A DNA stretch of 20,748 nucleotides, from NCBI GenBank assembly GCA_963634795.1, contig CAVHDO010000011.1:1-20748 (forward strand). Reading direction: 5' to 3'. Source of the DNA: UBA1822 sp963634795. Its GTDB lineage: Bacteria > Bacillota > Negativicutes > Veillonellales > Dialisteraceae. Both the position numbers and the translations under genes were made by a program. Positions 14,405-20,748 of this stretch are shown here, one piece after another; position 1 is the first letter of the stretch, and each line of letters starts with the position of its first letter. The notes beneath the pieces were generated by a model that worked only from the letters and a program-made list of their open reading frames with translations, searched no databases and was not told the origin of the DNA.

Positions 14405-14432
14405 ACAAAAAACGGCTCCTCCGAAGAGAAAC
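14404..14432 (-). terminator. Rho-independent terminator of the pyrFE operon
   Basis: Minus strand: ACGGTTTCTC pairs with GAGGAGCCGT around a TTCG tetraloop, followed by TTTTT. It lies about 15 bases past the pyrE stop codon. Confidence 0.88.
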
Positions 14433-14446
14433 CGTTTCCTTCAAAA

Positions 14447-15031
14447 TTATTTCAAATGATGGCTGCCGCGTTCCGTGATCGGGACGCCTTTTTTGCACAG
14501 CGGACAATCGTCCGGCTTGTACGTTTCCACCGCCAAGTGCAGAAGCGGATGGACTTTTTCTTTTGGGACGCCGAAATCTGCCGTGCCGCCGGAGCGGTCG
14601 ACCAAGAGGCCGATGCCGACAATCTCCGCGCCGCAGCGATTCGCGATATCCACGACTTCTTTGATGGAGCCGCCCGTCGTCACGATGTCTTCCACAATCA
14701 AAATCTTTTCACCCGGCGCGAGGGTGAAACCGCGTCGAAGCGTCATGACGCCGTTTTCGCGTTCGGTAAAAATGGAGCGGACGCCCAGGAGCCCCGCGGT
14801 GACCTGCGAGAGAATGATCCCGCCCGTCGCCGGCCCCACGACCGTTTGGATGCCTTTGCCGGCAAAATGCGTCGCAAATTCCTCGCACAATTTCTTCGTG
14901 TATTCCGGATGCTGGAGCACATTGAATTTTTCCACGTATAGCGGGCTGTGAAGCCCCGATGTCAAAAGGAAATGTCCTTCCAAAATTGCTTTCGTTTTCC
15001 GAAGCAACGCTTCGACTTCTTGCTCTGTCAT
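14447..15031 (-). CDS. pyrE: Orotate phosphoribosyltransferase
   Basis: Joins orotate to PRPP to make OMP, the fifth step of pyrimidine synthesis. The protein has 194 residues. The N-terminal FLLTSGLHSPLYVEKFNV is the orotate-side motif. VVGPATGGIILS lies at 64-75 and the PRPP-binding VEDIVTTGGS at 113-122. The C-terminal CPLCKKGVPIT with its CxxC is the form seen in the Clostridia/Negativicutes and archaeal-like branch. The ATG lies one base after the pyrF stop codon, and its AGGAG is inside pyrF, so it is coupled to pyrF. Confidence 0.96.
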   Translation of the reverse strand: MTEQEVEALLRKTKAILEGHFLLTSGLHSPLYVEKFNVLQHPEYTKKLCEEFATHFAGKGIQTVVGPATGGIILSQVTAGLLGVRSIFTERENGVMTLRRGFTLAPGEKILIVEDIVTTGGSIKEVVDIANRCGAEIVGIGLLVDRSGGTADFGVPKEKVHPLLHLAVETYKPDDCPLCKKGVPITERGSHHLK

Positions 15032-15032
15032 G

Positions 15033-15761
15033 TCAAATCTCCTTTATCTCTTCCAAAATCAATTTCGCAGCCGCCGCGGGATCGTCCGCGCGCGTGATGG
15101 GCCGCCCGACAACGAGACGACTCGCCCCCGCCCGCAAAGCTTCCGCCGGCGTCTTCGTGCGTTTCTGATCGTCGGCAGACGCAAACGCAGGCCGCACGCC
15201 CGGCGTCACGATTTCAAAATCATCGCCCAATTCTTTTCTGAGCATTTCCGCTTCTTCGGGCGACGCGACGACACCGTCCGCGCCGGCTTCCTTCGCCAAG
15301 CGTGCTAACCGCAAGACCTCGCCCGCAATCGGCGTCCGGCCGCCCGTTTCCTGCCAGCCCGCCTCATCAAAAGACGTGAGCACCGTGACGGCCAAAATTT
15401 TCGTCCGCGGGATGCCGAGCGCTTCCGCCTGCTCCTTCGCGCGCCGCACCGCCGTTGCCAGCATCGCGCGCCCGCCAGACGCGTGGACGGTCAAAAACGT
15501 CGCCGCCAGTTTCGTCACGGCCGCCGTCGCCTCGCCCACCGTATTCGGAATGTCGTACAATTTCAAATCGAGAAATACAGATTTCCCGCGCTCCATAAGA
15601 TACGTCACGGCCTCCTCGCCCGCGCTGTAATACAGCTCCATGCCGACCTTATAAAAGGAAACGGCGTCGCCCAGCGTCTCGACCATCGTCTTCATCTCCG
15701 CCAAACTTTTCACATCGAGCGCGACGATGAGCCGGTCGTCTGCCATCGTTTCTTTCTCCAT
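15033..15761 (-). CDS. pyrF: Orotidine 5'-phosphate decarboxylase
   Basis: Decarboxylates OMP to UMP, the final de novo pyrimidine step. The protein has 242 residues, the normal size for bacterial type I enzymes. The catalytic DxKxxD array is FLDLKLYDIPNTV with Asp65, Lys67 and Asp70. Lys38 lies in SFYKVGME, the nucleotide-side loop is VTPGVRP, and the phosphate-binding motif is LVVGRPITRA. A GGAGG with six-base spacing supports the start at 15761. It is the first gene of pyrF-pyrE. No PyrR-type attenuator was recognised in the short leader. Confidence 0.97.
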   Translation of the reverse strand: MEKETMADDRLIVALDVKSLAEMKTMVETLGDAVSFYKVGMELYYSAGEEAVTYLMERGKSVFLDLKLYDIPNTVGEATAAVTKLAATFLTVHASGGRAMLATAVRRAKEQAEALGIPRTKILAVTVLTSFDEAGWQETGGRTPIAGEVLRLARLAKEAGADGVVASPEEAEMLRKELGDDFEIVTPGVRPAFASADDQKRTKTPAEALRAGASRLVVGRPITRADDPAAAAKLILEEIKEI

Positions 15762-15791
15762 ATCCGACCTCCTTTGGCATTTTATTTTATC

Positions 15792-15800
15792 ATTATATCA
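15792..15800 (-). promoter_or_regulatory. Extended -10 promoter of pyrFE
   Basis: Minus strand: TGA followed by TATAAT (15797-15792), 30 bases ahead of the start codon. The -35 region overlaps the terminator of the upstream permease. Confidence 0.6.
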
Positions 15801-15807
15801 TGAAAGA

Positions 15808-15836
15808 AAAACTCCCGACATAGCGAGAGTTTTCCG
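15808..15836 (-). terminator. Terminator of the second permease gene
   Basis: Minus strand: AAACTCTCG pairs with CGGGAGTTT (one G-U) around CTATGT, followed by TT. Confidence 0.7.
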
Positions 15837-15841
15837 TTTCC

Positions 15842-17251
15842 TTATTCTTTTTCAAACGCATACCGCGCGATTTTTTCACCGTCCCGCGGCGTCCGTCTCT
15901 TGATCAATTCATAGCCGATCAAGAGCAGGCAGAACCAAATCGGCGTGATGTAGAGCGCGACGCGCGTATCTTCCCGGAAACCGGACGCAATGACGACGCA
16001 GAGAAGAAACGCCATCGTGAGGTAACCGCTGTACGGCGCAAACGGCATTTTGTACGCGAGTTTCTTCACTTCCTCTTTGGAAAGGGACGCGCGGAATTTT
16101 TGCTGCGTGAGCAGAATCACAAACCAAGTCCACAGCGCGCCGAAGGAGCTGACAGACGTGACGTAAACGAAAACTTCGGACGGCATGACGTAATTCAATC
16201 CGACGGCAAACAGCAGAATACCGGCGGAGAAGAGAATGCCGACCCAGGGCAGGCGATGTCGATTCAATGTCTGGAAACAGCGCGGCGCTTTCCCTTGGAG
16301 CGACAAATTGTACAGCATGCGTCCCGAGCTGAAAATTCCGGAATTGCAAGACGAGAGGACGGCGGTAATCACGACGAGATTGATGATGTCGGCCGCGCCC
16401 TTGATCCCCAGTTTCTCAAATGTCACGACGAAGGGGCTGCCCATGTGGCCGATTTCGTTCCACGGATAAATCGACATGATGACACCGAGCGACAGGACGT
16501 AGAAAATCAAAATCCGCCAGAAAACTTCATCGATGGCTTTCTTGATTGTCGAACGCGGGTCGTGCGCTTCGCCGGCCGTGACTCCGATGATTTCAATCCC
16601 CAGATACGAATACATGACCATGACGAGCGCCATGAGCGTGCCTTCAAAGCCATTCGGGAAAAATCCGCCGTTCGCCCAGAGATTTTCAATCCCGGTCGCG
16701 ATGCCGCCGTTTCCTATCCCGAAGAAAATCATGCACCCGCCGGAGACAATCATGAAAATAATCGTCAAAATTTTGATGAGCGCAAACCAAAATTCAAATT
16801 CACCGTACGCGGAGACGGCGATGAAATTGACGCTCGTCATGATGACCAGAGCCGCCAGCGCCGAAAGCCATTGCGGCAAATCGGGATACCAGAAATTCAT
16901 GTAAATCCCGACGGCCGTGAGCTCGGCCATGCAAGTCACGATCCACATGTACCAATACGTCCAGCCGGTGAGATAACCCCATTTCGGTCCCAAAAATTTC
17001 GCCGCGTGCGCGCTGAACGCACCGGAAACGGGATACGCGACAGAGAGCTCCCCGAGCGCCCGCATGATGAAATAAATGGCAATCCCGCCGATGACATACG
17101 TCAAGAGCACGGACGGCCCGGCCAGCTCAATGGCTGTCGCCGAACCCAAAAAGAGCCCGACCCCGATCGCTCCGCCCAGCCCAATCAGCTGGATATGGCG
17201 ATTCTTCAGGCCGCGCTCCAAATTTTCCTGCATTTCCTGATCTTGTTCCAT
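15842..17251 (-). CDS. Amino acid permease, APC superfamily (AAT family), second paralogue
   Basis: A 469-residue inner-membrane symporter with about twelve membrane segments. LERGLKNRHIQLIGLGGAIG is followed by VGLFLGSA, the classic TM1 signature of the AAT family (AnsP, ProY, GabP, LysP-like). GIEIIGVTAGEAHDP marks the TM6 region and SSCNSGIFSSGRML the TM8 region. It is clearly related to the permease at 4878-6227 but has its own sequence throughout. The ATG at 17251 is preferred because GGGG lies six bases upstream and the protein then starts like its relatives. An in-frame ATG at 17284 has poor spacing. Substrate is unknown. Its promoter carries a palindrome, suggesting repressor control. 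Confidence 0.93.
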   Translation of the reverse strand: MEQDQEMQENLERGLKNRHIQLIGLGGAIGVGLFLGSATAIELAGPSVLLTYVIGGIAIYFIMRALGELSVAYPVSGAFSAHAAKFLGPKWGYLTGWTYWYMWIVTCMAELTAVGIYMNFWYPDLPQWLSALAALVIMTSVNFIAVSAYGEFEFWFALIKILTIIFMIVSGGCMIFFGIGNGGIATGIENLWANGGFFPNGFEGTLMALVMVMYSYLGIEIIGVTAGEAHDPRSTIKKAIDEVFWRILIFYVLSLGVIMSIYPWNEIGHMGSPFVVTFEKLGIKGAADIINLVVITAVLSSCNSGIFSSGRMLYNLSLQGKAPRCFQTLNRHRLPWVGILFSAGILLFAVGLNYVMPSEVFVYVTSVSSFGALWTWFVILLTQQKFRASLSKEEVKKLAYKMPFAPYSGYLTMAFLLCVVIASGFREDTRVALYITPIWFCLLLIGYELIKRRTPRDGEKIARYAFEKE

Positions 17252-17380
17252 TTTGTCCCCACAGTCCGGAATAGTCCCACCCATTCCTCAATGCCGACCG
17301 GCACCGCCGACAACTCTCGCAAAAATGCGGGCGCGGTGTCACTTGCAGCCTTGACGGAAATAATCTTTCCGCCTCAAACG
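17252..17380 (-). promoter_or_regulatory. Structured leader of the second permease
   Basis: The predicted 129-base leader can form GGCGGAAA-GATTA-TTTCCGTC (with G-U pairing), enclosed by GCAG/CTGC. Farther on CACCGC can pair with GCGGTG (17335-17295 region). The ACCGCG stretch recalls a T-box, but the flanking consensus is absent and no intrinsic terminator follows. It may influence expression; no known riboswitch is recognised. Confidence 0.35.
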
Positions 17381-17386
17381 ACTGCC

Positions 17387-17415
17387 ATTATAGACCCAAG
17401 GTGGGTATATGGCAA
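17387..17415 (-). promoter_or_regulatory. Promoter of the second permease with an internal palindrome
   Basis: Minus strand: TTGCCA (17415-17410), 17 bp, TATAAT (17392-17387). The spacer holds ACCCA-AGG-TGGGT (17394-17406), extended by ATA/TAT on either side (17390-17410). Such a hyphenated palindrome centred between -35 and -10 is where a dimeric repressor would block RNA polymerase. The regulator is unknown. Confidence 0.65.
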
Positions 17416-17512
17416 CATACGGAAAATATATCTGTGGTATGCGTAGAAACTATAGCGAGATGAGAGGCGTAATTTGATCTGTGCTTGGCTATTTCGACAG
17501 GCGATGGGAAAA

Positions 17513-17697
17513 TGCACAGTGCACAGTGCGCAGTACACAGATTGGCGTGCTGGCTGTTTTGACAGCCAAGATTGAGACGTCAGACGATCAGACTTCAGAC
17601 GTCAGAGCTTGTTTGGCTTTTTTGGCAGGCGCGAGATAGCTATTAGCTGTTAGCTGTTAAATTTTAGCGATGTCGCTTCGCGACGATTTAATATAAG
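17513..17697. repeat. Composite element, half copy E with heptamer array
   Basis: About four TGTGYAC-type units (17513-17541), the flank GATTGGCGTGCTGGCT, then GAGACGTCAGACGATCAGAC (17574 onward), AGCTATTAGCTGTTAGCTGTT units, and TTTTAGCGATGTCGCTTCGCGAC ending near 17697. The right arm is missing. Confidence 0.72.
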
Positions 17698-17728
17698 CAA
17701 ATGCACGGAGCGCTTCCCAAGTGGTGCT

Positions 17729-18016
17729 TTGTGCAAATTTCCGCAAAATCACTACAAATATGGCTCTGCTTTCTGCGATTTGCCTTCCCATGCAAAAAAG
17801 ACGGACAAAAGCCCGCCTCTTTCGCTGCCGTTACCGGCGCTGGAGAAGTATATGGAAAGCCGAATCACAAAAGCTGCGGCAAAAAAATTTCTTCCGCCTC
17901 TTTTTGAATCCGGCAAATCCAACAAGAAACATCCAATCACTCCGGATTTTATTTTCCTCACGCAATCCGTATCCAATGAAGTGATTTTGAAAAACCGTTT
18001 GCCGCTTTCGGAAGGA
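17729..18016 (+). other. Unassigned open frame downstream of the adhesin, doubtful
   Basis: A plus-strand frame stays open here and continues antisense through the adhesin gene. From the ATG at 17852, with GGAG six bases upstream, it would begin MESRITKAAAKKFLPPLFES. Composition looks protein-like in this stretch, but the frame has no stop before the adhesin's antisense region and I recognise no family. A decayed gene fragment, or simply the adhesin's downstream region, are both possible. Confidence 0.2.
17793..17822 (-). terminator. Possible distal terminator of the adhesin transcript
   Basis: Minus strand: AAAGAGGCGG pairs with CCGTCTTTTT (two G-U pairs) around GCTTTTGT, followed by more T's. 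It lies about 195 bases past the adhesin stop codon, with no clear gene between. Confidence 0.55.
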
Positions 18017-19693
18017 TTACCGAATGGCCTTTCCGTTTTCCGACAAAAGCGTCGCAATTTGCTGCTGCAATCTCGCAATGTCTGCCTTAAGCGCCGCAAT
18101 TTCCTTTGCCTGCGTCGTATCATTCCTATGAAGAGTTTTGATTTCTTTCGCCTGCGCGACGATCATCCGATCCTGCGCATCATTGCGTTTCGCTTCTTTG
18201 GCCGTCGCCGCTTCCAGCGCATCTATCCGCTGTACCAAATCCATCGCGCTCCGGTACGTCCCGGCTTTCTTTCCCTTGCTTCCGAGTTTGAAAGAAATGC
18301 CCGCATTCATCATAGAGTCATCATGTCCAATCGTACCACCGAAAGAAACTGTCATGTCGGCATTGGGCTTGTAGAAGACACCGAGTGCGCCGGCGTTCGC
18401 ATTTTTATAATGACCGTAACCTACAGCGAAGCTCCATCTGTCCGTCGGACTATAAGCTTCCGGGCGAAGTGCCGCAAGAGCGGCAGCTCCCGCGCCGACT
18501 TTGTTGATTGCATTGGAGAGCTCGAGCCGCATCCCGACAAAATCATTCTGAATGAACTCATTAAGCTGAGAAACATTGACCGCATCCGTAGGATTCACAC
18601 CCCTCGCGACATTGGTGATTTTTCTCTCACTTCCTGCTTTGCCGACAGAGACAGTATTGGCTTCATCCGCTACGGAGCCGTAGCCCAGCGCTATCGCCGA
18701 TTCTGCCGACGCTACGCTTCCACTGCCAAGCGCCAAAGCCTGCTTTCCCGTCGCCTGACTTTTATACCCGAAAGCGGATGAAAGTTCCTTCGTCGCTTGC
18801 GCCGCAAATCCAGACGCCAAAGAATAATCTCCGGTTGCTTGGCTGTTGTAGCCAAAAGCCTGTGCATGTGTCCCTGTCGCCTGGGCCATTGAACCAAAAG
18901 CAGAAGAAGCAATCGCCGTCGCTTGACTGTTATAGCCGGCTGCCGCCGCCTGCAATCCCGTCGCTTGACTGTTATAACCAAGTGCAGACGAATAATGGCC
19001 AGACGCTTCACTTCTCGAACCAATCCCCGTCGCAAACGCTGCCGCCGTGGTCGTTTCTTCCCCCTTATCGCTTGTCGTCGTTTGAGAAGTCGTCACATCA
19101 TACCCGATGGCCAGTGTTTCTTCCCCAGCGACTTCGGTATGTGCACCAATCCCAATGGCACCATCCCCAGAAACAGTCGCCTGCTCACCAATTGCCACCC
19201 CTTTGTAAGCGGTCTCCGTCGTCTCTGCAAAATGCCCAATGGCAGTAGAATAATTCCCCCTTGCCTTGGCATACGTACCAATAGCCGTCGTCCCGCCAAC
19301 GATTCCCGGCTTGCCCGTGCCTTCCGCCCCCGATGCCACCGCCTCGTATCCCACCGCGACACTGGCATCCTTATTTGCTACTGCTTCATCACCAATCGCA
19401 GTACTAAAACCCCCGCTTGCTTGCGCTTTGTAACCAAGCGCAGAAGCACAACCTCCGGCCTCTGCCAGAGCACCGACCGCAGTGCCGTACATGTTGGACG
19501 CACTTGCTTTATCACCAACCGCAGTGGTATATACCCCCGACGCCGTTGCGCCATTCAGATTCGAAGCCGCCGCAGTCCCGCTCAAAGTTGTATTCGCCCA
19601 TGCTCCCTGCGGTGCGCCCCAAAAGCCGACAGCCAATACGACAGCCGCCGTCAACGCTTTCCAACTTTTCATTTTTTTGCTCATGCCACGCAT
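18017..19693 (-). CDS. YadA-type trimeric autotransporter adhesin
   Basis: A 558-residue outer-membrane surface protein. The signal peptide spans residues 1-34, with a Lys-rich N-region and the cut after QGAWA. The passenger (about 35-350) is a run of YadA-head (Hep/Hag) repeats of about 14 residues, of the AIG..A.A.G..S type, with four GYNSQATG/GYKSQATG copies. The neck/stalk has ITNVARGVNPTDAVNVSQLNE. The anchor barrel (about 390-470) starts at NAINKVGAGAAALAAL. Such proteins trimerise and export their own passenger for adhesion. Unusually, 88 residues follow the barrel and form a predicted coiled coil. A GGGGAGG supports the start. The promoter contains a nine-G tract. Confidence 0.95.
   Translation of the reverse strand: MRGMSKKMKSWKALTAAVVLAVGFWGAPQGAWANTTLSGTAAASNLNGATASGVYTTAVGDKASASNMYGTAVGALAEAGGCASALGYKAQASGGFSTAIGDEAVANKDASVAVGYEAVASGAEGTGKPGIVGGTTAIGTYAKARGNYSTAIGHFAETTETAYKGVAIGEQATVSGDGAIGIGAHTEVAGEETLAIGYDVTTSQTTTSDKGEETTTAAAFATGIGSRSEASGHYSSALGYNSQATGLQAAAAGYNSQATAIASSAFGSMAQATGTHAQAFGYNSQATGDYSLASGFAAQATKELSSAFGYKSQATGKQALALGSGSVASAESAIALGYGSVADEANTVSVGKAGSERKITNVARGVNPTDAVNVSQLNEFIQNDFVGMRLELSNAINKVGAGAAALAALRPEAYSPTDRWSFAVGYGHYKNANAGALGVFYKPNADMTVSFGGTIGHDDSMMNAGISFKLGSKGKKAGTYRSAMDLVQRIDALEAATAKEAKRNDAQDRMIVAQAKEIKTLHRNDTTQAKEIAALKADIARLQQQIATLLSENGKAIR
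18750..19010. repeat. Internal DNA repeats in the adhesin head
   Basis: Near-identical blocks such as GTCGCTTGACTGTTATARCC recur at about 18919 and 18961, with diverged versions near 18751 and 18837. They encode the repeated YNSQATG segment and could recombine to change head length. Confidence 0.7.
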
Positions 19694-19789
19694 TTTGTAC
19701 CTCCCCTTTATTTCACCAAAAATATCAAATGAACGCCTTTACGCTCCCACAAGAGCCTCACAGCACGTTTATACGCCAAGTTTTAGTTT

Positions 19790-19820
19790 ATCCTACCACC
19801 CCCCCCCTATTTTCTGTCAA
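19790..19820 (-). promoter_or_regulatory. Adhesin promoter with a nine-G homopolymer in its spacer
   Basis: Minus strand: a perfect TTGACA (19820-19815), then a 19-bp spacer containing nine consecutive G (19807-19799), then TAGGAT (19795-19790, four of six to consensus). The leader would be about 90 bases. With seven G the spacer would be the optimal 17 bp, so changes in tract length should alter promoter strength. A TATAAA at 19773-19768 is an alternative -10 without a -35. Confidence 0.65.
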
Positions 19821-19944
19821 GAGGGAAATGGCTATTTCGTCTTACTTTGGCTATAAAACTTTTTTGTATATTGCTATAAGGGTTTTTTATATACTGCGTG
19901 AATCAGCATATTTATCGTCTTCCCCTTTTGCTACAGGCGGCAAA

Positions 19945-19980
19945 GAAAATACACAGTACACAGTACACAGGTTGGCGTGC
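19945..19980. repeat. TGTGYAC-type heptamer array with flank (copy F side)
   Basis: About three ACACAGT units followed by GGTTGGCGTGC, as in copy A. Only the 3'-most unit and flank match exactly. Confidence 0.75.
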
Positions 19981-20003
19981 TCGGCTTTTTCGACAGCCAG
20001 GGT

Positions 20004-20225
20004 GAAGACGTCAGACGATCAGACTTCAGACTTCAGATTTTAGCGGTGTCGCTTCGCGACATTTTTGTATTGCGCCTTCGGCGCCCCATCATCCGGCGCT
20101 CCGCGCCACCTTCCTCCAAAGGAAGGCTTACGAGGTGCGCGCTTCGCGCGATTTTTTATAAAAATCATCGCCGTCAGGCGACACCGCTTTCATCTGATGT
20201 CTGACGTCTGACCATCTGACGTCTC
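20004..20225. repeat. Composite palindromic element, complete copy F
   Basis: The left arm GAAGACGTCAGACGATCAGA continues to TTTTAGCGGTGTCGC. The core hairpins are GTCGC-TTC-GCGAC, GCGCC-TTCG-GGCGCC type, GGCGC-TCC-GCGCC and CCTTCC-TCCAAA-GGAAGG. The right arm runs from GGCGACACCGCT to CTGACGTC, ending GTCTC. The arms are inverted repeats over about 40 bases. At 222 bp it is the most regular copy. Confidence 0.82.
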
Positions 20226-20493
20226 TACCTCGCCTGACGACACCGCTTTTCTATGACTCCCTCAGCACGCTCGCTGTAAGGAGGCCCGCCTGTGCAAAAT
20301 TCGCCGGCGTAGCGTCGACATTGACGAAAACACAAAGAAGCACCGGGGCGCCGACGCGTCTTGCGGCCTTGCGTGGTAAGAATGCGTCAGGACGTAAAAA
20401 TCGCGCGTATCGGTGACGTTAGCATTGGCAAGGCCGAGCGGCGGCGCCCCTGAGCGGCGGCGAATTTTGCCCTGGCGGCGGCTTCTTTCTCTT
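20226..20493. other. Repeat-derived intergenic DNA bounded by 13-bp inverted repeats
   Basis: No gene is supported. GCAAAATTCGCCG at 20294-20306 is exactly inverted at 20458-20470, framing about 177 bases of GC-rich DNA. This could be a small palindromic or MITE-like unit, or part of a larger structured RNA. The frames reading through it are arginine-rich and look non-coding. Confidence 0.4.
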
Positions 20494-20499
20494 GCTTCG

Positions 20500-20529
20500 T
20501 TCTCTTTCTTCCCCGGGGAAGAAAGAGAA
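20500..20529. repeat. Perfect 30-bp palindrome
   Basis: TTCTCTTTCTTCCCC is followed with no spacer by its exact reverse complement. After one mismatch it extends four more pairs to 20495-20534. It is purine-rich on one arm and pyrimidine-rich on the other. Confidence 0.9.
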
Positions 20530-20550
20530 TGAAGAAGCTGTAAGGAGTTC

Positions 20551-20658
20551 CGTACGAAAGTACGAAAAATGACTCGCGCCGCCAGGCGCATGCTACGAAG
20601 CAGCATAACGGCGCAAGCCACATTTTGCGTAGCAAAATAACACCGCACCGAAAGGTGC
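20551..20658. repeat. String of five small hairpins
   Basis: In order: CGTAC-GAAA-GTACG (20551-20564), GCGCC-GCCA-GGCGC (20576-20589), ATGCT-ACGAAGC-AGCAT (20590-20606), ATTTTGC-GTA-GCAAAAT (20622-20638), GCACC-GAAA-GGTGC (20645-20658). Two have GNRA-type GAAA loops. The series leads straight into the terminator at 20661. Confidence 0.75.
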
Positions 20659-20660
20659 AA

Positions 20661-20709
20661 AAAAAATAATCCTCGGTATCCGTCCATCGGATCCCGAGGA
20701 TTATTTTTT
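20661..20709 (+). terminator. Very strong, bidirectional-looking terminator
   Basis: AAAAAATAATCCTCGG (20661-20676) is the exact inverse of 20694-20709. An inner ATCCG-TCCAT-CGGAT stem fills the loop. It has T tracts on both strands and probably serves a gene beyond the right edge. Confidence 0.9.
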
Positions 20710-20748
20710 ATGCCGACCGTACCACCATATCCCTCCGTACACAATCGA

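Noticed and set aside
17290..17350. T-box riboswitch suggested by ACACCGCG in the permease leader
   Set aside because: The GGGTGG half of the T-box sequence, a specifier stem and an antiterminator/terminator pair are all missing.
16100..17446. 448-codon plus-strand frame antisense to the second permease
   Set aside because: Charged shadow frame; the permease on the minus strand has membrane segments and family motifs.
20262..20744. 160-codon minus-strand frame at the right edge
   Set aside because: It reads through the terminator, hairpins and palindrome; composition is arginine-rich with no recognisable domain and no supported start.

Overview
The window looks like a chromosomal segment of a Gram-negative-type Firmicute (Negativicutes, the Selenomonas/Veillonella/Megasphaera side of the Firmicutes). 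Two observations lead there. The housekeeping genes and their order are Firmicute-like: dnaX-ybaB-recR followed by a tiny BofA-like membrane protein, a small SRP RNA beside dnaX, pyrF-pyrE, and strong Shine-Dalgarno sites with TATAAT promoters. The window also encodes a YadA-type trimeric autotransporter, which needs an outer membrane. Genus and species cannot be fixed from the sequence alone. No tRNA, rRNA, CRISPR array or prophage was seen.

Layout. 1-194: IS3-type transposase remnant at the left edge. 246-3380 (minus): a pyridoxal/pyridoxamine kinase and a radical SAM protein form an operon, preceded by guaA with its own terminator. 3487-3808: a compact cassette with a 20-residue hydrophobic peptide, a strong promoter, an apparently sequestered ribosome binding site and a convergent promoter. 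It looks like a type I toxin-antitoxin locus. 3903-6227 (plus): a DEDDh exonuclease, then an amino acid permease. 6613-8791 (minus): a DUF4491 membrane protein, a flavin/PPOX-fold protein and a GH18 YaaH-like glycosidase. 8958-9070 (minus): SRP RNA, divergent from dnaX. 9556-12854 (plus): dnaX, ybaB, recR and a BofA-like peptide. 13082-14160 (minus): a glycosyltransferase-like protein and a YraN-family protein. 14447-15761 (minus): pyrF-pyrE. 15842-17251 (minus): a second amino acid permease with a palindrome inside its promoter and a structured leader. 18017-19693 (minus): the YadA-type adhesin, whose promoter spacer contains a run of nine G, a hallmark of phase variation. 19821-20748: repeats, a 30-bp perfect palindrome, a string of small hairpins and a strong terminator.

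The intergenic DNA is the most unusual part. At least five gaps carry related composite repeats built from heptamer arrays (TGTGYAC, CAGACGT and CTGCTAA types), a hairpin core flanked by AGCGGTGTCGC in inverted orientation, and long CAGAC-rich terminal inverted repeats beginning GAGAC and ending GTCTC. Some copies are complete (about 220-240 bp), some inverted, some halved or carrying another repeat inside them. They behave like a family of non-autonomous palindromic elements with variable tandem arrays.

Functionally the segment combines nucleotide synthesis (guaA, pyrF, pyrE), vitamin B6 salvage, DNA repair and replication, amino acid uptake, envelope functions and surface adhesion. The type I toxin cassette, the G-tract switch ahead of the adhesin and the composite repeat family are the observations most worth following up.
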